Source of the DNA: a virus | DNA: 64,000 bases | Strand: one strand, 5' to 3' | IMG/VR virus record: IMGVR_UViG_3300031707_000001 | Location: 124,001-188,000 of that record | Made by a program: the position numbers and the translations under genes | In this document: piece after piece, positions 35,307-43,068 of the stretch | How the letters are laid out: each line of letters begins with the position of its first letter | How positions within the stretch are numbered: position 1 is the first letter of the stretch | The notes under the pieces: model-generated | Database searches by the model: none | What the model was told of the DNA's origin: nothing | What the model saw: only the letters and a program-made list of their open reading frames with translations

Positions 35307-35444
35307 CTACTTGCCCTTGTTTCGTACTCTAGGCTTATTCCAATATGGACTTTTGCAGCGTGGACACCAACGTGGTATTTGTACCGTTCGTGGTAACCAC
35401 TGATGCTGACAACGATTGCATTGGACGCTTGATACTGTTATCAT
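35307..35444 (-). CDS. Small zinc-ribbon protein (45 residues)
   Basis: Minus-strand ORF of 45 residues starting MITVSSVQCNRCQHQWLPR, with a second pair in RWCPRCKSPYWNKPRVRN. The paired CxxC motifs, the QHQW and the SPYWNKPR tail match the widespread small zinc-ribbon proteins found in phages and prokaryotic operons, often next to nucleases. It ends 4 bases upstream of the HNH start. A promoter lies immediately upstream, so the ATG coincides with the predicted transcript start and translation could be leaderless. The reading frame is short, but the motif spacing makes it a real gene. Confidence 0.68.
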   Translation of the reverse strand: MITVSSVQCNRCQHQWLPRTVQIPRWCPRCKSPYWNKPRVRNKGK

Positions 35445-35450
35445 GTCTAA

Positions 35451-35480
35451 ATATTACTATGATCGTATGTTCTCTGTCAA
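35451..35480 (-). promoter_or_regulatory. Sigma-70-like promoter for minus-strand operon
   Basis: On the minus strand TTGACA (35480-35475), an 18-base spacer and TAATAT (35456-35451). The -10 matches at five of six positions in a sense close to TATAAT. Predicted start falls at about 35444, the first base of the zinc-ribbon gene, giving no room for an SD. It would drive zinc ribbon, HNH, primase-like and glycosyltransferase genes. Confidence 0.55.
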
Positions 35481-35559
35481 TTACTTTTCTAACATTTGCA
35501 ACTAGACAGTATAAAGTAAGCGTGATAAGCTATTGACGAACTTAAAAAAGGAGTTGCGT

Positions 35560-36657
35560 ATGGACTTGCTACACGATCTGAGTGGACGACGTTGGCTGGA
35601 ACTTGCTGATCGGCATGAAGCTATCATACCTGCGTATGTGATGACTTCGGAAATGCCAAGCAAAGAAGCTGCAGCAGAATTGGAAGATGCGTTGTTTGCG
35701 GATCCTGCTCGCAGACTCTTTCCTGTTGATACACCAGCGGCGACCTGGTTATCTGCAGCCTACTTCTTGAAAAATGCAGCAACACTTCCTTACAAGAAAG
35801 ACGAAAAGGCTTTCGTCTTGGCTCGCATCGAAAAGGCGGCCGAAATCCATGGGGTCAGGGGTGATACAGAAAAGATTGCCGCAGCCATTCAAGCAGAGGA
35901 TGGTACGGAAAAGCAAGCCGAAGATAACGATGAGAATTACGGCTGGGTCATGGTAAGCGAAGCCACGGGACAGGTACTTGCACGCAAGTATCCCATGTTC
36001 GACGATCGTGGCGTCAAAATGGCTAGCTCGTACTTCGACGAAAACCGCAGTCATTATCCGATGGCCATACGCCGGACGATCGCCCGCAACATTATGAAGC
36101 GGGCAGAAGTCCACGGCGTTGGCATCGATGAACTACATCCTTCGGTGTTGCGTGAGGCCGGCTATGGAATTCCTCGCAAGGACGTATTGATGGAGGAAAT
36201 CCTGGAACGAGCCTACCTGACCAAGGACGCTGAATGTGCTGTTCTACTGGCCAACATCAACGAGATGATTGCTGCTCTGCCGGAAGAAGACATAGCACAG
36301 AGCCTGGACAAGATTGCTGAAGTCATTGAGGCTTACGACAGGACGTCGGATCTTACTCGTTACTACGGCACGAAGATCCTGATGCCTGCCGACTTCCTGT
36401 TCGACGTCAATATGAAGACGGCGGAGGAACTTGTGGCCGATGCGGTTGAGTTGGACCGTCATGTGTTCAGCCTGACCAAGTTGGCGGAATTACCGGCGCA
36501 GATGTACCAGGAAATTCTTGGCGAAGAGTTTGCTAAGGCAATCGTCAAGTCCGGTACGACGCAGGTCGACAAGGAAAAGCTTGCCGATAATCTGTACTCG
36601 TTACCCAAGCCGGATAAAGTTGCCCTCGAAGAGCATCTCGCCGAAATCTTCGGTTAA
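35560..36657 (+). CDS. Hypothetical phage protein, helical and acidic
   Basis: 365 residues from the ATG at 35560, with a good SD (aaaggag) 5-8 bases upstream; a longer in-frame start at 35533 has none. The first 100 residues (AAAELEDALFADPARRLFPV, WLSAAYFLKN) and a region with MASSYFDENRSHYPMAIRRT, then RNIMKRAEVHGV, are well-ordered helices. The C-terminus is acidic. No enzyme motif, signal peptide or membrane segment. The composition suggests a cytoplasmic or head-assembly protein, but I could not place it in a family. Confidence 0.5.
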   Translation: MDLLHDLSGRRWLELADRHEAIIPAYVMTSEMPSKEAAAELEDALFADPARRLFPVDTPAATWLSAAYFLKNAATLPYKKDEKAFVLARIEKAAEIHGVRGDTEKIAAAIQAEDGTEKQAEDNDENYGWVMVSEATGQVLARKYPMFDDRGVKMASSYFDENRSHYPMAIRRTIARNIMKRAEVHGVGIDELHPSVLREAGYGIPRKDVLMEEILERAYLTKDAECAVLLANINEMIAALPEEDIAQSLDKIAEVIEAYDRTSDLTRYYGTKILMPADFLFDVNMKTAEELVADAVELDRHVFSLTKLAELPAQMYQEILGEEFAKAIVKSGTTQVDKEKLADNLYSLPKPDKVALEEHLAEIFG

Positions 36658-36684
36658 CAACCGTCGATCAAACAGGAGGTGCTC

Positions 36685-37350
36685 ATGATGGGGGAACTCC
36701 AGGCTAAGCAATCTGCTCTCCAGACGCCTGAGACCCTGGCCACCGTGGTCCATGCCATTGTGCGAAAGCAATATGGCGAGGACGCATATGGTTGGGATCC
36801 AACGACGGTCTTTCTGGAATTGCAAGCAGACTTCCATGCCGACGTCGATACAACAGTCTTGGACCGCTGGTCAGCCATTTCGGTTATCATGACCAGTGAT
36901 GCTTTCTTCAAACGGTTGGATGCCTTCATGGGCATTTGCAATACGCTATCGTCTGGAGAACCGTTTTTCCAAGTATTCGACCCGGTAACGACGGAAGAGG
37001 TAGCTTGGGCTGTTGCTGAGGTTTCCTTGAATAGGGAACTTCTGCCGTTCAGTTATCCCATTCGGAAGTACATGAGGATGATGCTGGAGCAAGACGGTTA
37101 TGATCCAATGAACTATCCTGATCTCTTTCAGGAAATCATGGGGAAGAACCCCCGTGCCGAGGAAATCCGGAAGATCATTGGTCCGAGTACAAATCCGAAC
37201 CAAGGAAACATCGACGGTTATATTGACGAGCAACTGAAGGATATGGTATACCAGCTCAACAAGATTCCTGATTTGAAGGATTTGGATGACATCATCCTAC
37301 AACGTTCAATGGACGAATTTGTTGGAACAGTGGTAAAGAAAGTCGTGTAA
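36685..37350 (+). CDS. Hypothetical helical protein
   Basis: 221 residues. The SD ggaggt (36675-36680) lies 4 bases before the ATG at 36685 and 7 before the ATG at 36688; either may be used. The protein is helical, with LDRWSAISVIMTSDAFFKRL and NPRAEEIRKIIGPSTNPNQG. The C-terminal part is acidic (LKDLDDIILQRSMDEF). Paired with the preceding gene in operon; probably a partner of it. No family was recognised. Confidence 0.48.
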   Translation: MMGELQAKQSALQTPETLATVVHAIVRKQYGEDAYGWDPTTVFLELQADFHADVDTTVLDRWSAISVIMTSDAFFKRLDAFMGICNTLSSGEPFFQVFDPVTTEEVAWAVAEVSLNRELLPFSYPIRKYMRMMLEQDGYDPMNYPDLFQEIMGKNPRAEEIRKIIGPSTNPNQGNIDGYIDEQLKDMVYQLNKIPDLKDLDDIILQRSMDEFVGTVVKKVV

Positions 37351-37354
37351 TATC

Positions 37355-38173
37355 ATGGCAGAGTACGCTCCAGTAACACTCGGGGTGCAAAAGCAGGGAC
37401 CAAACGTCGCTCTGATCAAACAAGGTCAACCGAACCTGTGCAGGCAACCTGAGACGCCTTCGTGTTTACCTGTGGCCGTTACTGGAGCCACTCTGTCCAA
37501 TGCAGCAAAGAAGTATTGTTACAAATGCAGACAAGATGTTTCAATAACCTGTTTTCGTAAAAATCGGGCTAAGAAAGACGGATTAAGTGATGAGTGTAAT
37601 TCGTGTCATGCCAAATATCAAAGGTACCGATGGTGGCATCAAACGATTACAGAACAAATGCGTACTAAGCATTATGCTAGAAACAAGCGTTATAGTAAGA
37701 CAGAAAAAGGAAAACTGAGTCATAGAAGAAGCTATATTAAATGGGCGCATAGTGCGAAAGGTTTGCTTTCTATTCGGCGTAGTATCAAAAAATACAATAG
37801 TTCACCAACAGGACGTTTGCGTTGCAGTTTGACACAGCACTTGTATCGAGCATTAAAACAAAATAAAGCAGGGCGTGCTTGGGAACAATTGGTGGGATAC
37901 AATGTGCATCAGTTAAAGGCGCATTTAGAATCTCAATTTGAGCCTGGTATGACTTGGGAAAATTATGGCCGAAATGGTTGGAATATAGACCACATTGTTC
38001 CAATCGTTGAGTTTAGTAAATATGCATTTGATTCCTCAGCAATCCAAACGTGTTTTGCACTTTCCAATCTTATGCCTCGTTGGGAGACTACCAAGATTGC
38101 ACAGACGTATGGAAGCGCACAAATTGGAAATTTCAATAAAGGGTCCAAAATACTCCAAGGTATGACAATATGA
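37355..38173 (+). CDS. HNH homing endonuclease with foreign N-terminal segment
   Basis: 272 residues. The first 50 residues (MAEYAPVTLGVQKQGPNV onward) are GC-richer than the rest and lack nuclease motifs. From residue 50 the sequence becomes AT-rich and carries a zinc ribbon CYKCRQDVS plus CNSCHAKYQ, then long basic helices. The C-terminal HNH reads WNIDHIVPIVEF, then ALSNLMPRWETTK, with conserved Asp-His and Asn. The C-terminus overlaps the DNA ligase start. The layout suggests insertion of a homing gene in or near the ligase start. The N-terminal EYAP and the ligase N-terminus EYAP look alike, so the segment may be a duplicated or displaced 5' end of the ligase gene. Confidence 0.68.
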   Translation: MAEYAPVTLGVQKQGPNVALIKQGQPNLCRQPETPSCLPVAVTGATLSNAAKKYCYKCRQDVSITCFRKNRAKKDGLSDECNSCHAKYQRYRWWHQTITEQMRTKHYARNKRYSKTEKGKLSHRRSYIKWAHSAKGLLSIRRSIKKYNSSPTGRLRCSLTQHLYRALKQNKAGRAWEQLVGYNVHQLKAHLESQFEPGMTWENYGRNGWNIDHIVPIVEFSKYAFDSSAIQTCFALSNLMPRWETTKIAQTYGSAQIGNFNKGSKILQGMTI

Positions 38174-39924
38174 AAGAATATGCACCAGGAATTGTTAACA
38201 AGGAAAATTATGGGGATCCAACCCGAAGTCTTGAAGCCGGGCAGTTGGCCGATTATGTCCTTCAACACCATACCACACACCGACATCCTAATACGCCTCA
38301 TTTGGATTTACGCATAGGCACACCAGCGACGGGTATGCATTCGTGGGCAATTCCTAAGGCTAAACTTCCAACAGCCGACGAGAAAAATTTAGCTATACAA
38401 ACGCAAATCCATTCCCCCGGATACAATACATTTCAGGGAAGCATTCGTAGTGGCTACGGCGAAGGTTTTGTTCGAAGACAGGATTTAGGAAAAGCACTTT
38501 TAACGAAAGTAACCCCCAACAGCGTATCGTTCACCATTTCTCATACCAAAGTTCCGGTGCGATACTCTTTGATTAGAATGGGAACTCGGGACGGAAGAAA
38601 CGGAAGAGATTGGTTGCTTGTTCACAAAGCTATTCCAAAAACCGTTGAAGGCGTTGGAGACAAGCCCAAGTACAAACTTATTGAGGCGGTCGATTTAGAT
38701 GATGCGCTTGAGCAGGCAACTGAAGTACAGGAAAAAATAGATGGTGCTGGAGGGGTCTACGAAATTGGATCTAAAGGTGAAACCGAAGCCTATAGTGTTA
38801 ATCCCCGGAAAACGGGTGAGCCAATTGTTCATACTGAGCGTACGGGATTGACTGGCGTAAAATCTCCTGAGGCTTTGTCAGGTACGACTCTTAGAGGTGA
38901 AATCTATGCCACGGATCCAAAAGGAAAGGCTATTCCTTTTCAAGAGTTGAGCGGGATTTTGAACTCAACGATCGCTAAAGCAGTAGAAACACGCCGAGTC
39001 AAAAAGCTGAAGATGCAACACGCTATATTCGATATTATTAAACACAAAGGTAAGGACGTATCCCAATTGCCTTTTGAAGAACGTAAGTCCCTTTTGAAGG
39101 AAGTAGTACCGCAGTTACCGTCCGAACACTTTCATTCCCCGCTATCGGCCACGGAAGAAGAGGATAAGACCCGGATGTTGGAAGACATTCGTACCGGAAA
39201 AAATCCCCGAACTTCTGAAGGTATTATCATGCACCTTCCCGGTAATAAGGTGTGGAAGTACAAGTTTCGTCCCGAATCCCGGGGATACGTTACGGGTGTC
39301 TTTCCGGGCAAAGCCGGCCGTACGGGATTGCCTGGCGGCGTAACATTCTCGGAGACCCCAGGCGGTGAAGAACTAGGACACCTTGGCTCAGGTTTCACGG
39401 TAGATGAACTCAAAGATATTGCCAAGAACCTGGAAGCCTACAAGACCAAACCAATGCGAATCACGCACATGGGCAAGTTCCCAGCCGGTACGCTACGAGC
39501 GCCCGTGTTCAGCGGATGGGAGACCGATGTAAAGGAAAGTACTGATATGCGCATGAAGATTTCTCCTTTGGTACGTGCTTTTGTCAAACAGGCTTTGACG
39601 GCCACTACAAGCGGACAGACGGCCGATGCTACAACAGCACCGCAGGCTGGTTATGCCATGAAGCCTTACGGCGATCAAGGCTACGATGCTTCGTTAACGC
39701 CTCAACGGGATCTTGCCCGTACAGGCTCTCCTGGAGCGCAGATACAACCCGGTCCCGAGATCCAACCGTTCTACAATCCGGCAGCAAGACCCGGTGTACC
39801 TGCAGGCGTGGTAGCACGACCTGGGACGGGTACATTGACAGCCAGTGAATCCGGACAAGCCGGGCAGGTCAAGAAATTCCTGACACCAAAAGGTGGTCCA
39901 ATCGCTACAGCAACAGGAACCTAA
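38170..39924 (+). CDS. LigD-like phosphoesterase fused to ATP-dependent DNA ligase
   Basis: 584 residues. Residues 25-170 resemble the 3'-phosphoesterase domain of bacterial LigD: YVLQHHTTHRHP, PHLDLRIG and HSWAIPKAKLP, then RDWLLVHK. The ligase domain follows: motif I EKIDGAG with the nucleotidyl Lys at K189, motif III LRGEIYA (E244), motif IV SEGIIMH (E350), and motif V WKYKF (K363, K365). The last 110 residues are Pro/Gly/Thr-rich, an unusual low-complexity tail. No LigD polymerase domain is present. Family knowledge: LigD repairs double-strand breaks with Ku; no Ku gene is in this window. It may process 3' ends in phage DNA joining. It overlaps the preceding HNH gene by 4 bases and touches the DUF192 gene. 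Confidence 0.75.
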   Translation: MKEYAPGIVNKENYGDPTRSLEAGQLADYVLQHHTTHRHPNTPHLDLRIGTPATGMHSWAIPKAKLPTADEKNLAIQTQIHSPGYNTFQGSIRSGYGEGFVRRQDLGKALLTKVTPNSVSFTISHTKVPVRYSLIRMGTRDGRNGRDWLLVHKAIPKTVEGVGDKPKYKLIEAVDLDDALEQATEVQEKIDGAGGVYEIGSKGETEAYSVNPRKTGEPIVHTERTGLTGVKSPEALSGTTLRGEIYATDPKGKAIPFQELSGILNSTIAKAVETRRVKKLKMQHAIFDIIKHKGKDVSQLPFEERKSLLKEVVPQLPSEHFHSPLSATEEEDKTRMLEDIRTGKNPRTSEGIIMHLPGNKVWKYKFRPESRGYVTGVFPGKAGRTGLPGGVTFSETPGGEELGHLGSGFTVDELKDIAKNLEAYKTKPMRITHMGKFPAGTLRAPVFSGWETDVKESTDMRMKISPLVRAFVKQALTATTSGQTADATTAPQAGYAMKPYGDQGYDASLTPQRDLARTGSPGAQIQPGPEIQPFYNPAARPGVPAGVVARPGTGTLTASESGQAGQVKKFLTPKGGPIATATGT

Positions 39925-40319
39925 TGGACGAAGTTACATTACATTTTGTGGATAAGGCGGGCAATGTCAAAGCCGAAGTAGCTGCCGAGATTGCAGAAAC
40001 ACCAGCCGATCGGCGTATGGGGCTTTCCAAGCGAGCATTTCTTCCATCCGGTAGAGGCATGTTTTTTGACAAGGCTGGAGCCTTTTGGATGAAGGATGTC
40101 AACTTTCCATTGGACATCGTTTTCTTGGATAAGCAGGGAACCGTACTTGAGAAACAGCATATGCCACAGGTCGAAGAGCCTACAGCATTGAAGCCACTTT
40201 ATGTGTCTTCGTCCAAGGAAGCTGCACATGCTTTGGAACTGCCGGCTGGCTGGTTTGATCGTCAAGGTTTGGCTGTAGGAATGAAACTTAGGCCAGTAGA
40301 GAGCAGACTGGACAGATGA
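39924..40319 (+). CDS. DUF192-family protein
   Basis: 131 residues, sharing one base with the ligase stop. The family pattern is clear: VAAEIAETPADRRMGLSKRA, then GRGMFFDKAGAFWMKDVNFP with LDIVFLDKQGTVLE, and AHALELPAGWFDRQGLAVGM at the end. Such proteins are usually exported or membrane-attached in bacteria, but this copy has no signal peptide. Its function is unknown in the family. It lies just upstream of the secreted island. Assignment to the family is good; role is not. Confidence 0.72.
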   Translation: MDEVTLHFVDKAGNVKAEVAAEIAETPADRRMGLSKRAFLPSGRGMFFDKAGAFWMKDVNFPLDIVFLDKQGTVLEKQHMPQVEEPTALKPLYVSSSKEAAHALELPAGWFDRQGLAVGMKLRPVESRLDR

Positions 40320-40327
40320 TAGAAGCT

Positions 40328-40357
40328 TTGATACTATGGGTTGAAATTGAGTACATT
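40328..40357 (+). promoter_or_regulatory. Promoter at head of secreted-protein island
   Basis: TTGATA (40328-40333), an 18-base spacer and TACATT (40352-40357). The same TACATT -10 follows TTGACA at 27789, before the other secreted protein gene. The predicted start (about 40364) leaves a 12-16 base leader with SD aaggag. Confidence 0.5.
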
Positions 40358-40376
40358 TTGATCAAGGAGAAAACAC

Positions 40377-40766
40377 ATGAATTGGAAGAATGGATTGACC
40401 TCGATAGTCGTTATGTTGGTGGCGTTTTCGATTACAGCATTTGCTCAAACTCCCAGCGGAAACCGGGTGAATAACAGCGAAACGATTTTGATGACCAACA
40501 ATACGGTGAGGATCACGTTGGCCCAGACAACACAACCGGTAAGTCCTGCCCAGGTTGAACTGACGTTCAAGGCTCCGGTAACTGCTACCTTCACCTTCAA
40601 CTATGAGCGTGGGGCTTACACCAATATGGTGATCAACAGGACCCTTACAAACCTGGTAACGTATATTTGGAACTGCCCTCGGGATTTGAAGCTGGTGGGA
40701 AACGATACACTGGTATTCACCAAGTCTGTCAGTGATCGGGCTCAGTTAACGATCAATTGGAAGTAA
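40377..40766 (+). CDS. Small secreted protein
   Basis: 129 residues. The N-terminus has a Lys, a hydrophobic core of about 16 residues and the cleavage-like AFA|Q site, a Sec signal peptide. The mature part is beta-rich (VELTFKAPVTATFTFNYERG) and has no cysteine besides one in WNCPRDLK. SD aaggag 7 bases upstream. It is first in the secreted island and follows its promoter. A small periplasmic or surface protein with no recognised family. Confidence 0.62.
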   Translation: MNWKNGLTSIVVMLVAFSITAFAQTPSGNRVNNSETILMTNNTVRITLAQTTQPVSPAQVELTFKAPVTATFTFNYERGAYTNMVINRTLTNLVTYIWNCPRDLKLVGNDTLVFTKSVSDRAQLTINWK

Positions 40767-40779
40767 GGAGACAGTATTC

Positions 40780-43068
40780 ATGAAGAAACTGATTCATGTG
40801 TTTTTCGGTTTGTTGTTGGCGGTACTGCCTCTTGCAGCCCAAGAGATTGATAACGGAGCGCCGGTATACGTCGTTGAGATTATCAATGGCGTTCCGTATT
40901 TATCTGGCGCCGGCGGAGGTGGAGGCACCCCGGTCGATCTTACACCATATCTAAAGAAAGACGGTACAATCGCTTATACGGCCGATCAGAACGGCGGCGG
41001 ATTTGGAATTACCAATCTTGGGGCATTGATACCGTTTGGAAGCAATACTGTAAACTTGGGATCGCTGCTACATCCATGGGGAAGCATATATGCAAGCGGG
41101 CATACCATCTATTTGGACGGCATTCCAATGCTTTCGGTATCGAACAGTCAATTAGTTGTAGCATATCCAGTAGCCTCCAGCAATGGAACAACCTACACGA
41201 CAACAGTTGATCTTAGTGGTTTGTCCAATCAAGTTGCAGCCATAGAGGCTCGTACTAACGCCTGGAATACTGGATCCGCTGAAGGCAACTATGCTTCGAA
41301 CTGGATCGGTACGTATGGACCAGTTTTGGCCAGCACAAGTTATGTTGATAATGCTGTGTCCGGATATGCGCCCACCTCATCGATCAATGGAGTCTCTGGG
41401 CGTGTTTCTGCAATCGAAAGCAAAACCAATGACTGGAATACAGCTTATGGTTGGGGCAACCATGCTGTTGCAGGATACGCCGGTACAGGATCTGTGAACG
41501 CCGTTTCGGCGAGAGTTGGTACGATTGAAAGCAAAACCAATGACTGGAATGCTGTCTATTCCTGGATGCAGTCCAATTCTAATGGTTTGAGTTTTGTATT
41601 TTCTCAAACCAACTCGTGGACAGTAGGCGCCTCAGCGGGTAACTATGCATCCAATTGGATCGCAGTCTGGAGTCCAACTCTTGCCAGTACAAACTTTGTT
41701 ACTGATCTTTTGACTGGCTATGCTTCGACCTCAACGGTAAATGCGGTTTCTAGTAGGGTCGGAACCATCGAGGGACAAACTAACGCTTGGAATACAGCTA
41801 CAGCTTATGTAGCAGCAAAGTCGAATAACTGGGATACGGCGTATAACCATCTTTCAACCTTGTTTGCTGGATCGGGTACTACTGGCAATGTAACAAGTGC
41901 CACTGCCAATACCAACCAATACCTTCGTGGCGACGGTACCTGGCAGACTGTTGCAGCCTCAGGGGCTGGCGATGTTTTCAAGGGTAGTAACAATACCTAC
42001 TCTGCCGGAACAACTCAGTCCATGCCATATGCGATTATCAATAACGGATTGGAAGTGTATGGGAACACAATTCATACAAATTGTGGAGTTAGTTTGGGCT
42101 CTACAGATACAACCAAGGCCAAATTTTATGTCAATGGCGAGAGCGGAGCATATACAAACAAGCCTCTTGTCTGGTTCAATAGGAGTGCAGCGGCTACAGG
42201 CCCTATCTTGCAGTGGGGAACCAATGGTGTCCTTCTTGGGAGTATTGATGTGAATGGAAGCGTCTCTGTTCCATCAATAGGTATCTCAAACAATCTTACA
42301 CTCGGTGGGGTTACAGTGAGTTCCTTCTCGACGAACACTCCGATCTTTGCGGATGGCTCCCAGCCATTCAACGCCACTATGAATGCTGGAACTTTCGGAG
42401 TAACGAATCTTGGCACATTGCTTCCATTTGGCAGTAATACCTGTGATCTTGGAAGTGCCGCTCTTCCGTGGAGAAATGCGTATTACGTTTCGCATACGAT
42501 CTATATGGGCGGGTGGCCTATTTCTGTTGACGATGGCACCGGAAAACTCCTTGTACCGGGAGTTCAGTATTCTGCTCCACAATACACTATAAAGTCTGTG
42601 GCCGCTTCTGATATGATGCTTCGTGGTGCCGCTACTGATCCTGCATGGGATGGGCTCAAGGTTCGTATGACCTTCTCTGGGACGAATCTGAACGGGGTGA
42701 GTTTCATTTGCGATCTTCCGCAGTACAGTCCCGAAACCGATATAGTTCCGTTGATCTTGTGGGAAGGAAATGATGTGAATGTTTCCAATGTAATCTGGCA
42801 GATGGATTACATCTGGCGCAATATAGGTGATATTTCTACCTATGGAGATTGGACTACGCTTGCTGTGACTAATGTCAATCCTGCTTTGAAATGGCAATCT
42901 AAGGTATCCCGTTTTCCGACGGTTTCGGGAGCAGGGAAGAATAAGAATTCTGTCATTCAAATCAGACTGCAACGCCGTGGTGACTTGGACGATAACAACG
43001 ATACTGCGAGTCTTCTTTTCTTCGGGCTTAGGTATGCAATCCAAGCCACAGGTGAGGATGCACAATAA
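40780..43068 (+). CDS. Exported tail-fibre-like repeat protein A
   Basis: 762 residues with a signal peptide (MKKLIHVFFGLLLAVLPLA, cleavage near AAQ). The mature part is built from modules of phage fibres: an LGSLLHPWGSIYASG-type element (again as LGSAALPWRNAYYVS near residue 560), GNYASNWIGTYGP repeats, and WNTAYGWGNHAVAGYA. Two perfect 24-base repeats (starting 41416 and 41527) mark a duplicated 37-codon unit. The C-terminal domain (LKWQSKVSRFPTVSGA, then IQIRLQRRGDLDDN) resembles a fibre tip. Fibres are normally assembled in the cytoplasm, so the signal peptide is unusual. It may be a surface-displayed adhesin that uses virion modules. The stop overlaps the next start. Confidence 0.66.
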   Translation: MKKLIHVFFGLLLAVLPLAAQEIDNGAPVYVVEIINGVPYLSGAGGGGGTPVDLTPYLKKDGTIAYTADQNGGGFGITNLGALIPFGSNTVNLGSLLHPWGSIYASGHTIYLDGIPMLSVSNSQLVVAYPVASSNGTTYTTTVDLSGLSNQVAAIEARTNAWNTGSAEGNYASNWIGTYGPVLASTSYVDNAVSGYAPTSSINGVSGRVSAIESKTNDWNTAYGWGNHAVAGYAGTGSVNAVSARVGTIESKTNDWNAVYSWMQSNSNGLSFVFSQTNSWTVGASAGNYASNWIAVWSPTLASTNFVTDLLTGYASTSTVNAVSSRVGTIEGQTNAWNTATAYVAAKSNNWDTAYNHLSTLFAGSGTTGNVTSATANTNQYLRGDGTWQTVAASGAGDVFKGSNNTYSAGTTQSMPYAIINNGLEVYGNTIHTNCGVSLGSTDTTKAKFYVNGESGAYTNKPLVWFNRSAAATGPILQWGTNGVLLGSIDVNGSVSVPSIGISNNLTLGGVTVSSFSTNTPIFADGSQPFNATMNAGTFGVTNLGTLLPFGSNTCDLGSAALPWRNAYYVSHTIYMGGWPISVDDGTGKLLVPGVQYSAPQYTIKSVAASDMMLRGAATDPAWDGLKVRMTFSGTNLNGVSFICDLPQYSPETDIVPLILWEGNDVNVSNVIWQMDYIWRNIGDISTYGDWTTLAVTNVNPALKWQSKVSRFPTVSGAGKNKNSVIQIRLQRRGDLDDNNDTASLLFFGLRYAIQATGEDAQ

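Noticed and set aside
35504-35532. Promoter TAGACA-17-TAAGCT for the 35560 gene
   Set aside because: The -10 has only three matches; not reliable enough to list as a feature.
37340-38200. Group I intron around the HNH gene
   Set aside because: Composition change fits an insertion, but I could not identify conserved intron core pairings by eye, so it is kept only as an alternative in the findings.
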